DNA of 64,000 nucleotides from NCBI RefSeq assembly GCF_018687275.1, contig NZ_CP061287.1:1116001-1180000 (forward strand), given 5' to 3'. The stretch comes from Polynucleobacter sp. MWH-Aus1W21 (GTDB lineage Bacteria > Pseudomonadota > Gammaproteobacteria > Burkholderiales > Burkholderiaceae). This document shows, in pieces, positions 18,017-27,052 of this stretch (its first letter is position 1; every line of letters starts with the position of its first letter). Below the pieces are notes generated by a model. That model worked only from the letters and a program-made list of their open reading frames with translations, did not search any database and had not been told where the DNA came from. The translations under genes and the position numbers were made by a program.

Positions 18017-19462
18017 TTAAGTCGATCCAATTGCATCAGGAAATGAGACTAAAAACTTTACGCCGCCCCCGTCATTTGGCTCGAAACCAATAGAGCCGCC
18101 ATGACGCGTGACGATATGCTTACAAAGCCATAGACCCAGACCCATTCCAGACGATTTGGTACTAGTTAGAAGTTCGAATAAATGATCTTGAGATGCCTTA
18201 GGGATACCGTCACCATTGTCGGCAATCGAAAGCAAAACAGCACTTCCAACATGGCGTGCGTCGATAGTGATTTTCTTTGCAAGTTGTGATGAGGTAACTA
18301 ATGCTTGAATTGCGTTATTGATTAAGTTTAGCAATACCTGCTGAATTTCACCGCGGTTAGCTTGAATGAATAAGTGGGGCTCGATACTTAGGACTATCTG
18401 AATTGATTTTGCAGTGATTTCTGGTTTGGCAATACTAAGAACAGCCTCAATCAACTCGGCAAGATCGATCTTCGTGGAGTCGACCTTCTCATCGGAAAAA
18501 ATTGATCGCAATGATCGTATGATTCCGGCGGCACGCTGATTGTCAGCCAACAAGGTATCCAAAATTTCTTTTTGAAGCATTGGATCTAACTGCCCTTCAG
18601 AAAGCTTCTTCTGTAGAAATTGAATATTGAGACTTGAAGCACCTAAGGGCTGGTTTAACTCATGCGCAATCGCAGCAGATAAAGCGCCAGTACTAGCAGT
18701 TTTATTGACTTTGAGTAATGAGCCAATGAGGGTCTCACGCTCTTTTAGAAGGGTTTTAATCTCTTGGTTCTCTTGGCTCGACTTGTAGTTCGAATAAGCA
18801 ATCAGCTCGGCCCAATAGCTGCCAATTGCAATATATGAAAGCGTATTCATCACGAGTTGCGCAATCGTAAACAAAATCAGAATCTGTGGGATCTGCTCTA
18901 CCTGCCTGATCGACAGAGAACCAACAATGACAATAGCAAGCCGTCCCGTAGCAAAAAATAATTCGGCCACACTGGCGTACTGCATATAAATCAGTTGACT
19001 GGATGGGGCTGTTTTTCGTTTGATCCGCACCTCAAAAATCTGCCAGGCATAAAAAAAGCCCGCCAAAACACACATAAATGCTGTGCGAATTTCGAAGGTC
19101 GACTCATTACGCAACCACTCGAATATCACTAAAAATAATGCAATGGATACGACCAGTGAAATTTTTACAGGCTTACCAACATCACGATTTAAGGATTGGC
19201 AAAATAAAGCCTGCAAAACTGCAGCGCCGTAAAAAAATGTGTTAGCAATAGTGAAATTAAATTCAGGCCTAGCAATATCTTCAATCGTAAGAATGCCACC
19301 ACCAAAAATCGCCAAAGCCATAACACTTAATGTCAACGAACTCATCCAGTAGAGATTCGGACGTGCTAAGTTTTGGGAGCGGTAGTAGTGATAGATACCA
19401 AAGAGCAAGCCCATCTGGATGATGGCTAATATAAAGAAATATAGGGCGAGCATAAGCTTCAT
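18017..19462 (-). CDS. Membrane sensor histidine kinase, orphan
   Basis: This 481-residue protein has about six to seven transmembrane spans in residues 1-215, a short coiled coil (about 225-255), a HisKA domain with phospho-acceptor His267 in AIAHELNQPLG, and an HATPase_c domain with N-box NLINNAIQAL, G1 DNGDGIP and G2 GMGLGLWL. There is no recognisable extracytoplasmic sensor domain, so the membrane part may sense the signal. The ATG at 19462 is preferred to a TTG 13 codons upstream because the membrane segment begins immediately after it. No response regulator gene is adjacent. Confidence 0.92.
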   Translation of the reverse strand: MKLMLALYFFILAIIQMGLLFGIYHYYRSQNLARPNLYWMSSLTLSVMALAIFGGGILTIEDIARPEFNFTIANTFFYGAAVLQALFCQSLNRDVGKPVKISLVVSIALFLVIFEWLRNESTFEIRTAFMCVLAGFFYAWQIFEVRIKRKTAPSSQLIYMQYASVAELFFATGRLAIVIVGSLSIRQVEQIPQILILFTIAQLVMNTLSYIAIGSYWAELIAYSNYKSSQENQEIKTLLKERETLIGSLLKVNKTASTGALSAAIAHELNQPLGASSLNIQFLQKKLSEGQLDPMLQKEILDTLLADNQRAAGIIRSLRSIFSDEKVDSTKIDLAELIEAVLSIAKPEITAKSIQIVLSIEPHLFIQANRGEIQQVLLNLINNAIQALVTSSQLAKKITIDARHVGSAVLLSIADNGDGIPKASQDHLFELLTSTKSSGMGLGLWLCKHIVTRHGGSIGFEPNDGGGVKFLVSFPDAIGST

Positions 19463-19634
19463 AGGGTCTATGGTACATCTTGCTAGGCAAGGTGCAGCCA
19501 ATGCAATCGTCTATCCAGCCTACCTTTTACTCACCAGAGCATCATTAAATATTTTTGTGCGCCTGAGTTGGTTGCTTTAATTTATTAGCCGACTGCAAGG
19601 GATCCCCGTATTTGAAGCTATCGGGCTAACTCAT

Positions 19635-19658
19635 AAAAAAACCACCCTAAGGTGGTTT
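19635..19658 (-). terminator. Rho-independent terminator after tRNA-Ser(TGA)
   Basis: On the minus strand AAACCACC, loop TTAG, GGTGGTTT is followed by further T residues. It begins 8 bases past the tRNA CCA end and is almost identical to the terminator of tRNA-Ser(GGA) at 42074-42097. Confidence 0.92.
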
Positions 19659-19666
19659 GCGGAATT

Positions 19667-19756
19667 TGGCGGAAGAGGTGAGATTCGAACTCACGGAGGA
19701 CTTTCATCCTCGCCAGTTTTCAAGACTGGTGCATTCAACCGCTCTGCCACTCTTCC
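19667..19756 (-). tRNA. tRNA-Ser(TGA)
   Basis: This is a 90-nt class II tRNA with long variable arm and encoded CCA. The acceptor stem is GGAAGAG/CTCTTCC, the anticodon stem CCAGT/ACTGG encloses CTTGAAA, and the variable arm is GCGAGGATGAAAGTCCTCC. The anticodon TGA reads UCA and other UCN codons. A TATAAT hexamer on the minus strand at 19800-19805 could be its -10 element with a leader of about 36 bases. Confidence 0.97.
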
Positions 19757-19800
19757 TTTGATTTGACTTCTTGTGAATCAAGGTTGATTCAAGCCCTAGA

Positions 19801-20937
19801 TTATAGAGAACTTTTGATTTGCCCCTCCAAATACTGGGCAATGGCTAGGCTTGAGGTTAATCCAGGGGACTCAAAGCCATATAGATTAAAGAGTCCTTCT
19901 AGACCATGCTCCTTTGGGGTGTCGAAGCAAAAGTCCCCTGCAGGTGCGTTAGGAGGGACAATTTTTGCCCTCACGCCTGAATAATCCGGCTGCAGACTGT
20001 TGTCTTTTAGACCAGGCCAATACTTTCTGACTGCTTCGTAGAAGCCCTCGCCCCGCTTTGGATTTACTGTGTACTCAATTTGATTTTCTTCATCGATTTC
20101 TAGCCATTCCACATCAGGTCCAAATTTGGCTTGGCCACCCATATCTAGAGTCAGATGCACTCCTAATCCACCTGGTTCTGGAATTGGGTAGATTAAATGT
20201 TTGAATGGTGATTTTCCAGATAGAGAAAAGTAATTGCCTTTAGCAAAATACGCTTTTGGAATTGTTTCCTGAGTTAATCCTTCAATCTTTTTTGCAATCG
20301 CTGGAGCGCTCATACCCGCACAATTGATCAGAAGCTTCGTTTGGATCTTCATGCCATCTGCGCCGCCGATTTGTAATTCGAATCCATCTTGGGCATTTGC
20401 CCCTATTGGTTTAGCGCTGATCAATGGCGATTGATAGGCAATCATACCGCCAGCATCCTCAAAGCCGCCAAGCAAGGACAACATCAATCCATGACTATCA
20501 ACAATACCGGTTGATGCCGAGAGAACTGCAGCAGCGCAATCGAGCTCAGGCTCCATTACTTTAGCCTGCTCAGCAGCAATCATTTTGATATCTGGAACTT
20601 GATTTTGCTGTGCCTTGTATAGGATTGCCTGCAAATCATCCAACTGAGACTCATCGCTGGCGACGATCAATTTTCCGTACTGCTGAGTGACAACATGATG
20701 TGTGCGGCAATACTCATAGAGCATGCGATTACCTTGAACACACAATTTAGCCTTCAAAGAATCCTTGGGGTAATAAATACCTGCATGAATGACCTCACTG
20801 TTGCGGGCGCTACTGATCGTGCCAAAAGCACTTTCACGCTCGAGCAAAATCGTTTCGCGGCCTTGTAGCGCCATTTCTCTGGCAACAGCTAGACCAATAA
20901 CTCCAGCCCCAATAACAACACAGTCAACCCGGTCCAT
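19801..20937 (-). CDS. FAD-dependent oxidoreductase, L-2-hydroxyglutarate oxidase-like
   Basis: This 378-residue DAO-family flavoprotein has an amino-terminal FAD-binding motif GAGVIGLAVAREMA with the following acidic LLERE. The SSARNSEVIHAGIYYP segment is characteristic of the LhgO / 2-hydroxyacid oxidoreductase group, and the carboxyl domain carries LYGFESPGLTSSLAIAQYLE. The likely reaction is oxidation of a 2-hydroxy acid or a related substrate to the oxo acid, with electrons passed to quinone or oxygen. The exact substrate is uncertain. It stands alone upstream of tRNA-Ser on the same strand, 44 bases away, and is divergent from pgi. Confidence 0.88.
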   Translation of the reverse strand: MDRVDCVVIGAGVIGLAVAREMALQGRETILLERESAFGTISSARNSEVIHAGIYYPKDSLKAKLCVQGNRMLYEYCRTHHVVTQQYGKLIVASDESQLDDLQAILYKAQQNQVPDIKMIAAEQAKVMEPELDCAAAVLSASTGIVDSHGLMLSLLGGFEDAGGMIAYQSPLISAKPIGANAQDGFELQIGGADGMKIQTKLLINCAGMSAPAIAKKIEGLTQETIPKAYFAKGNYFSLSGKSPFKHLIYPIPEPGGLGVHLTLDMGGQAKFGPDVEWLEIDEENQIEYTVNPKRGEGFYEAVRKYWPGLKDNSLQPDYSGVRAKIVPPNAPAGDFCFDTPKEHGLEGLFNLYGFESPGLTSSLAIAQYLEGQIKSSL

Positions 20938-21049
20938 TTAACCGATCCTGCATCTAATTTTGCTTATATTCATGGTGAAATCGTAACATTTTCAGTGGTT
21001 TAAGGTGATTTTGGGATTTTTTAGGGTTAGTTATTGATAAAATTCATAG

Positions 21050-22540
21050 ATGTCCTTAAAACCCGCTGATAAGAACCCTCAACACCTCCATCAAAGCAAC
21101 GGCATCGTTTTAGATAGCGCCTACCAAGGAATTGATGAGGCTGGTTGGCTTTCCCTCTTTCAGCAAGCCAAAAATGCTCACTTAAAGCAATTTATTGCTG
21201 ACTTGTTTGGCGGCAAACATATCAACAACTCTGAGAATCGCCCAGCACTACATTCAGCACTTCGTAATCTTGATAAATCACCAGTTATAGTGGACGGCAA
21301 AGATGTCATGCCAGATGTTGCAGAGGTTTGGCACCGAATAGAAGCTTTATGCAACAAATGGGTCGGCGTGACTGATGTCATTCATATCGGCATTGGCGGC
21401 TCAGATTTTGGCCCTCGCTTAGCAATCGAAGCTTTGGCTCATATTCCTGATATTGAGAGCCGTGGGATGCGTATGCATTTCTTGGCCAATATTGATACCG
21501 CAGAATTAGCACGCATACAACAGCGTGCATTGCCACACAGCACTCGCGTCATTATTGTTTCCAAGTCATTTACTACTTTAGAAACCACTAAAAATGCTAA
21601 AGCTATAGTACGTTGGCTTAAAGATAGCGGACGCACCGAGAGTCAAATAAATAATACCCTCTTTGCGGTGACAGCAAATGTGCCTGCTGCGAAAGAATTC
21701 GGGGTTAAAGAAGAGAATATTTTCCCTTTCTGGGATTGGGTTGGTGGACGCTATTCCGTCTGGTCTGCTGTAGGTCTGCCAATTGCGTTGCAGTATGGCT
21801 TTGACACATTTAAAGAATTTTTATCTGGTGCGCAAGCGATTGACCAGCACTATCAATCTGCACCGCTAGAAGAAAACCTGCCAGTCATCATGGCGCTGAC
21901 CCTGCTCTATCAGCAACAAAAACATCACATCAAATCCTTTGCAGTTATTCCGTATGCCGACGCTTTAGATTGGTTTCCGAAGTGGTTGCAGCAATTGGAT
22001 ATGGAAAGCAATGGCAAGAGTGTTGATCGCGATGGCAAGCCTGTTAAATATTCTTGTCCAGTTGTATTTGGCAGCTCAGGCAGCAATGCACAGCACTCTT
22101 ACTTCCAGCTCCTGCATCAGGGTACTGAAGTTATTCCAATTGACTTCATTGCGATTCGTGAGCCGATGAGTCATTTGCCCGAAGCCAAAGAGCATCATCG
22201 TATTTTGCTATCGAATTGCTTAGCACAAGCCCAGGCCTTGGCTAATGGCAAGAAAACAGATAACCCCAACAACACCTACCCAGGAAAACGGCCTAGCAAT
22301 TTACTGATTCTGCCTAAGCTAAACGCCTTTTATCTTGGCGCACTGTTGGCTTTATATGAGAGCCGCACAACAACACTGGGCGCTTTGTGGAATATCAATA
22401 GCTTTGATCAACCTGGCGTGGAATTAGGTAAGGTATTGGCAAAGCCTATTGAGGCAGCCCTCAAGGAGGGTAATCCAGTTCAGGCCAATGGCAATATCGA
22501 TGCCATCACAGCGGCGCGCATCAATCTATTTAATCATTAA
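21050..22540 (+). CDS. pgi: Glucose-6-phosphate isomerase
   Basis: This 496-residue isomerase interconverts glucose 6-phosphate and fructose 6-phosphate. It carries the phosphate-binding IGIGGSDFGPRLAIEAL and SKSFTTLET segments, the signature FPFWDWVGGRYSVWSAVG, and GSSGSNAQHSYFQLLHQGT containing the catalytic His region. It is somewhat shorter than E. coli Pgi (549 residues) but complete. It is followed after 68 bases by a phosphohexomutase gene, so the pair likely feeds sugar phosphates toward envelope polysaccharide synthesis. Confidence 0.97.
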   Translation: MSLKPADKNPQHLHQSNGIVLDSAYQGIDEAGWLSLFQQAKNAHLKQFIADLFGGKHINNSENRPALHSALRNLDKSPVIVDGKDVMPDVAEVWHRIEALCNKWVGVTDVIHIGIGGSDFGPRLAIEALAHIPDIESRGMRMHFLANIDTAELARIQQRALPHSTRVIIVSKSFTTLETTKNAKAIVRWLKDSGRTESQINNTLFAVTANVPAAKEFGVKEENIFPFWDWVGGRYSVWSAVGLPIALQYGFDTFKEFLSGAQAIDQHYQSAPLEENLPVIMALTLLYQQQKHHIKSFAVIPYADALDWFPKWLQQLDMESNGKSVDRDGKPVKYSCPVVFGSSGSNAQHSYFQLLHQGTEVIPIDFIAIREPMSHLPEAKEHHRILLSNCLAQAQALANGKKTDNPNNTYPGKRPSNLLILPKLNAFYLGALLALYESRTTTLGALWNINSFDQPGVELGKVLAKPIEAALKEGNPVQANGNIDAITAARINLFNH

Positions 22541-22608
22541 TCTTTTTATTATTTATTCCTTTAATCACCAACCCTAATTGGCGTTGATTTTTCAGCTGAA
22601 AGATTTAC

Positions 22609-23994
22609 ATGCAACTGTCACCTTCTATTTTTAAAGCTTATGACATTCGCGGGATCATTGATGAGACGTTAGATCCATCTATAGCTAAACTCATTGGCCA
22701 AGCTTTTGGTACAGAAATGCGTGAGCTTGGCGAAACCGATATCGTGATCGGTCGCGATGGCCGTCTATCTGGCCCAAGCCTGATTGAAGCGTTGACTGAA
22801 GGCCTACTCTCTACTGGCATTAATGTGATTGATCTGGGTATGGTGGCTACGCCGATGGTGTATTTTGCGGCTAATCACACGATTGATGGCAAAAAGCCGA
22901 AGTCCGGCATCATGATTACGGGTAGCCATAACCCACCGAATTACAACGGCTTCAAAATGGTTTTGGGTACAGCGGCTATTTATGGCGAGCAGATCCAAGC
23001 ATTGCGCAAACGCATTGAAGCCAAGCAGTTTGCAACTGGCCAAGGCTCACGCAGCACATTTGATATTTTCCCGATGTACATCAAGTTCATTGTTGGCGAT
23101 GTGAAACTAGCTCGTCCAATGAAGATTGCAGTGGATTGCGGTAATGGTGTTGGCGGTGCTTTTGCAGGCCAGCTCTTCAGAGCCTTGGGCTGTGAAGTAC
23201 AAGAACTCTTTTGTGAGGTCGATGGTCACTTCCCCAATCACCACCCCGATCCTGCGCATATTGAAAATCTGCAAGATCTCATGAAGAACTTGCAGACTAC
23301 CGATAATGAATTAGGCCTCGCCTTTGATGGTGATGCTGATCGACTTGGTGTGGTCACCAAAGATGGCCAAGTCATTTTCCCGGACCGTCAAATGATGTTG
23401 TTTGCCAAGGATGTCCTCAGCAGAAATCCAGGCGGCCAGATTATTTATGACGTTAAATGCACCCGCAATCTCGCAACCTATGTGAAGCAGTATGGTGGCG
23501 AGCCTTTGATGTGGAAAACAGGCCACTCTTTAGTAAAAGCCAAGCTTAAAGAAACTGGCGCTCCACTTGCTGGCGAGATGAGTGGCCACATCTTCTTTAA
23601 AGACCGTTGGTTTGGATTTGATGATGGCCTCTATACCGGTGCACGTTTATTGGAGATTCTAAGCAAAGAAAAAGATCCTAATAAAACGCTCAATGACCTG
23701 CCAAATGCCATCTGTACCCCAGAATTGCAACTCACTTGCGCTGAAGGTGAACCATTTGCGATTCTGGAAAAGATCAAAGCCAATGCGAAGTTCCCTACTT
23801 CGGAGCAAATCAATACGATTGATGGCGTACGCGTTGAATATGCGGATGGCTTTGGTTTAGCCCGTCCATCCAACACCACTCCAGTAGTTGTGATGCGCTT
23901 TGAGGCGGATAGTGAAGAAGCTATTAAACGCATTCAGGCAGAATTTAGGACTGCATTGCTAACAGCTAAACCGGATGCGAAGTTGCCTTTTTAA
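22609..23994 (+). CDS. Phosphomannomutase/phosphoglucomutase
   Basis: This 461-residue alpha-D-phosphohexomutase moves phosphate between C1 and C6 of hexoses. The amino end has FKAYDIRGI, the catalytic phosphoserine is Ser106 in TGSHNPPNYNG, the metal loop is DGDADR (240-245), and the sugar-binding loop is GEMSGHIFF. The size and motifs match AlgC/ManB-type enzymes, which usually accept both mannose and glucose phosphates. It follows pgi on the same strand, and its stop overlaps the stop of the convergent M48 protease gene by four bases. Confidence 0.95.
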   Translation: MQLSPSIFKAYDIRGIIDETLDPSIAKLIGQAFGTEMRELGETDIVIGRDGRLSGPSLIEALTEGLLSTGINVIDLGMVATPMVYFAANHTIDGKKPKSGIMITGSHNPPNYNGFKMVLGTAAIYGEQIQALRKRIEAKQFATGQGSRSTFDIFPMYIKFIVGDVKLARPMKIAVDCGNGVGGAFAGQLFRALGCEVQELFCEVDGHFPNHHPDPAHIENLQDLMKNLQTTDNELGLAFDGDADRLGVVTKDGQVIFPDRQMMLFAKDVLSRNPGGQIIYDVKCTRNLATYVKQYGGEPLMWKTGHSLVKAKLKETGAPLAGEMSGHIFFKDRWFGFDDGLYTGARLLEILSKEKDPNKTLNDLPNAICTPELQLTCAEGEPFAILEKIKANAKFPTSEQINTIDGVRVEYADGFGLARPSNTTPVVVMRFEADSEEAIKRIQAEFRTALLTAKPDAKLPF

Positions 23995-24755
23995 TTATTA
24001 GATGTATTTGACTGTACTAAGTTAGGGTCGCTACCGCAAGGAGCGGCCCTATTAGCTTGAACATAGTTTGATGCGTTTTCCATGCGCTCGCCATTGCCAG
24101 GGTGAGTAGAAAGAAAAGTAATCGCAGCGCCCTCGCCTAAGCTATTCATCTTGGCAGCAAAGCGATAACTACCGCATGCTGAATACCCGGCCTGCTCCGC
24201 CCATCGCATTCCTTGAAAGTCAGCCGCACGCTCATCGTTGCGACTCCAAGTTAAGCCAGCACCTTTAGCCGCATTGCCCACAATTAAGCCGCTAAAGGGA
24301 ATGAAATAACTTGCGACCATTCCCAGCGCTTGACTAGCGGCATCAATCGCTGCATCGCGATTTTTAGCGTAGTCAGGCTGCGTATGACCGAGCTGGTGAT
24401 GGGCCAACTCATGACCCATGACTGAAGCTAGGACATCTGGATCGCCGCCAAATTGGTTAATAAATCCCGTTGTAAAGATGATGTATCTCTGATTGCCTTG
24501 CAAATCAGCATAAGCATTAATATCGCTAGAATCAGCTAAGCCAACCGTAAATTGGAATGGCACTACCTTCTGCATATTCTGGCGAACAGTGGCGAGATTT
24601 TTTTCAGATGAACTTGCTGACTTAGAGGTGCTAGCGCTTCGCCACCAAACATCGTTGGGGACTTGTACATTTAGGGGTTTTTTATTTGCAGTTGAACAGG
24701 CAAAAAGTAAGGCGCTCAGGAAGAATGCTACCGCTTTACACACACCGCACTTCAT
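23991..24755 (-). CDS. M48 family metalloprotease, predicted lipoprotein
   Basis: This 254-residue protein has a type II signal peptide with lipobox LFAC (Cys20) and a zinc protease motif HELAHHQLGH (HExxH at 115-119). The downstream acidic zinc ligand is expected in NDERAADFQGMRWAE. It resembles the small M48 periplasmic proteases related to LoiP/BepA, which help in outer-membrane quality control, but it lacks TPR repeats. The ATG at 24755 is preferred to a TTG two codons upstream. It is probably anchored at the inner leaflet of the outer membrane, since no Asp follows the lipobox Cys. Confidence 0.92.
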   Translation of the reverse strand: MKCGVCKAVAFFLSALLFACSTANKKPLNVQVPNDVWWRSASTSKSASSSEKNLATVRQNMQKVVPFQFTVGLADSSDINAYADLQGNQRYIIFTTGFINQFGGDPDVLASVMGHELAHHQLGHTQPDYAKNRDAAIDAASQALGMVASYFIPFSGLIVGNAAKGAGLTWSRNDERAADFQGMRWAEQAGYSACGSYRFAAKMNSLGEGAAITFLSTHPGNGERMENASNYVQANRAAPCGSDPNLVQSNTSNN

Positions 24756-25026
24756 TATCAAAGTAAAACTATATATTTAGGGTTGTGCATAATCGACTCT
24801 CCAACAAAGGCATTATTAATGACGTGCAACAGGGGGCGCCAAAGATATCATAGCTTTTGATACCCTGTTTAATCTGCTATTTTCGGCCGCCTTTGCCCAA
24901 TGGGATGCCACTACAAGCGACAGAACGGATAGCGAAAGAAGATGTTTTTTCACCCCCAAATTTTATGCGAAATTACCTCGAAATAAGAGTTTGAGAGAAA
25001 ACTGAGCAGACAGGTTAAGATTTCGT

Positions 25027-26154
25027 ATGAATTCAACTGTCAGCACCCCAATTGCCTTTGATTACCCACAGCAAAATGCTGCTGGAGCAACATGCACTGC
25101 CCAAGCCTGGGCTAAGACACCCCCTCAACTGCACGGCGATGAAAAAGCAGCTGTCATTGCTCACATTAAAAAGCTCTTAGTTGAAAAAGACGCCACCTTA
25201 GTTGCCCACTATTACGTAGATAGTGACATTCAAGACTTGGCCATAGAAACTGGTGGTTATGTTGCAGACTCTCTAGAAATGGCTCGGTTTGGCAAGAATC
25301 ACCCTGCCAAGAACTTAGTAGTAGCGGGCGTGCGCTTTATGGGTGAATCCGCCAAGATTCTGAGCCCTGAAAAGCGCGTGTTCATGCCAGACTTGGATGC
25401 AACCTGCTCTCTGGATCTAGGTTGTGATGCCGCTGACTTTGCTAAATTTCGGGCTTTGCATCCTGATCGTGTCGTGGTTGTTTATGCCAATACAAGTGCT
25501 GCCGTCAAAGCACAGGCCGACTGGATGGTAACGAGCTCCTGCGCTTTGGCCATCGTTCACCAACTGAAGTTAGAGGGTAAAAAGATTCTCTGGGCACCTG
25601 ATCGTCACCTAGGTCGCTATATACAAGATCAAACTGGTGCAGATATGCTCCTCTGGAATGGCGCATGCATTGTTCATGATGAATTTAAGGCGGTGGAGCT
25701 CGAAATGCTCAAAGCAGCCCACCCAAATGCCATGATTTTGGTTCACCCTGAATCGCCACAAGCAGTAGTTGACCTGGCAGACGTCGTAGGCTCGACCTCA
25801 GCCATGATTAAGGCGGTAGTAGAAGGCACTGCTAGCGAATATATTGTTGCAACGGATAACGGCATATTGCATCGCATGCGTCAACTAGCTCCCCATAAGA
25901 AACTGATTGAAGCTCCTACCGCTGGTAATAGTGCAACTTGTAAGAGCTGCGCTCACTGTCCCTGGATGGCTATGAATGGTTTGCAAGGCATCTTAGACTG
26001 TCTCGAGAATGCCTCTAGTGAAATCTTCATTGAAGAGCAAATTCGTGTTGAAGCTTTAGGTTGTATTGAGCGCATGCTCGATTTCACGAAGAATCACCCT
26101 GACCTGTTGGCTAAGGCGCAGCATGGTTTTGTGAAGAATATTGGCGCAGCTTAA
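25027..26154 (+). CDS. nadA: Quinolinate synthase NadA
   Basis: This 375-residue [4Fe-4S] enzyme condenses iminoaspartate with dihydroxyacetone phosphate to quinolinate, the second step of de novo NAD synthesis. Visible features are VAHYYVDSDIQDLA, GVRFMGESAKILSPEKRV, the Cys residues at 127 and 133, the WAPDRHLGRY loop, and the terminal CKSCAHCPWMAMNG. The chain is longer at the amino end than thermophilic NadA but normal for betaproteobacteria. It is followed after 29 bases by nadC. The 271-base region upstream holds no recognised gene. Confidence 0.97.
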   Translation: MNSTVSTPIAFDYPQQNAAGATCTAQAWAKTPPQLHGDEKAAVIAHIKKLLVEKDATLVAHYYVDSDIQDLAIETGGYVADSLEMARFGKNHPAKNLVVAGVRFMGESAKILSPEKRVFMPDLDATCSLDLGCDAADFAKFRALHPDRVVVVYANTSAAVKAQADWMVTSSCALAIVHQLKLEGKKILWAPDRHLGRYIQDQTGADMLLWNGACIVHDEFKAVELEMLKAAHPNAMILVHPESPQAVVDLADVVGSTSAMIKAVVEGTASEYIVATDNGILHRMRQLAPHKKLIEAPTAGNSATCKSCAHCPWMAMNGLQGILDCLENASSEIFIEEQIRVEALGCIERMLDFTKNHPDLLAKAQHGFVKNIGAA

Positions 26155-26183
26155 TTGAGTTACTTATTTGAGATTGAATTTAC

Positions 26184-27041
26184 ATGTTTGAGTACAACGA
26201 GTCTTTAGAGCAAGCCCGCCAACGCAACATTCATGACGCACTTATGGAGGATATCGGAACTGGTGACTGGACTGCCAAACTCGTTCCAAGCAAACCTGTT
26301 CATGCGCAGTTAATCGTTCGTCAAGAAGCCGTTTTGTGTGGTGTTGACTGGTTTGAGGGAACACTCAAGAAGCTCGATCCCAATGCGAAAGTTACTTGGC
26401 ATTACCTAGAGAGCGATTTAATGAGGCCCGACACCAAGGTTTGCGATATTGAGGCCGACTCTCAGGCCCTACTCTCTGCTGAGCGTACCTGTATTAATTT
26501 TTTACAAACCCTTTCTTGGACGGCCAGCATTACCCGTCAACACGTTGATGCGATTGCTGGTGCCAGCCCCAATCCCAGTGGCTGTGCCGCTTTAGATACT
26601 CGTAAGACAATTCCAGGATTACGCCAGGCTCAAAAATATGCAGTACTCGTTGGTGGCGGTAAGAATCAACGTTTAGCACTCTGGCATGGAATCCTTATTA
26701 AAGAGAATCACATTGCTGCAGCTGGTAGCGTGACTGCAGCTCTTAAGAATGCTCAAGCACTTAATGCAGGCGTAGATATTCAGATTGAAGTAGAAAACTT
26801 TACTGAACTCGAAGAAGCTTTGGCTGCAGGCGCAAAGAGTATCTTGATTGACAACTTCAATACCGATCAAATGAAGCAAGCGGTTGCAATCACCGCCGGA
26901 CGGGCTTTATTAGAGGCCTCTGGTGGCATCAACCTAGATCAAATGCGTGCCATTGCTAGCACTGGCGTAGACCGCATCTCTCTTGGCAAGTTAACAAAGG
27001 ATGTGAATGCAGTTGATTTTTCGATGAGGATCTTGAGCTAA
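26184..27041 (+). CDS. nadC: Nicotinate-nucleotide pyrophosphorylase (quinolinate phosphoribosyltransferase)
   Basis: This 285-residue enzyme converts quinolinate and PRPP to nicotinate mononucleotide, directly after NadA in the pathway. Conserved features are LMEDIGTGDWTA, the LSAERTCINFLQTLSW helix, ALDTRKTIPGLRQAQKYAV with substrate-binding Arg and Lys, HGILIKENHI, and the barrel end LEASGGINLDQM with STGVDRISLG. It forms the nadA-nadC operon and converges with the TAXI receptor gene, 11 bases apart at the stops. Confidence 0.97.
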   Translation: MFEYNESLEQARQRNIHDALMEDIGTGDWTAKLVPSKPVHAQLIVRQEAVLCGVDWFEGTLKKLDPNAKVTWHYLESDLMRPDTKVCDIEADSQALLSAERTCINFLQTLSWTASITRQHVDAIAGASPNPSGCAALDTRKTIPGLRQAQKYAVLVGGGKNQRLALWHGILIKENHIAAAGSVTAALKNAQALNAGVDIQIEVENFTELEEALAAGAKSILIDNFNTDQMKQAVAITAGRALLEASGGINLDQMRAIASTGVDRISLGKLTKDVNAVDFSMRILS

Positions 27042-27052
27042 ATTACTTAGCT

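Noticed and set aside
19775..19790. Inverted repeat GAATCAA-GG-TTGATTC upstream of tRNA-Ser(TGA)
   Set aside because: It has seven-base arms with a two-base spacer and no T-run or conserved operator match. It may be chance and is too weak to call.
24756..25026. An open frame of roughly 57 codons on the plus strand before nadA (about 24825-24998)
   Set aside because: It has no ATG, GTG or TTG in a useful place, no ribosome binding site and no recognisable motif. The stretch is treated as non-coding and holds at most the nadA and M48 promoters.
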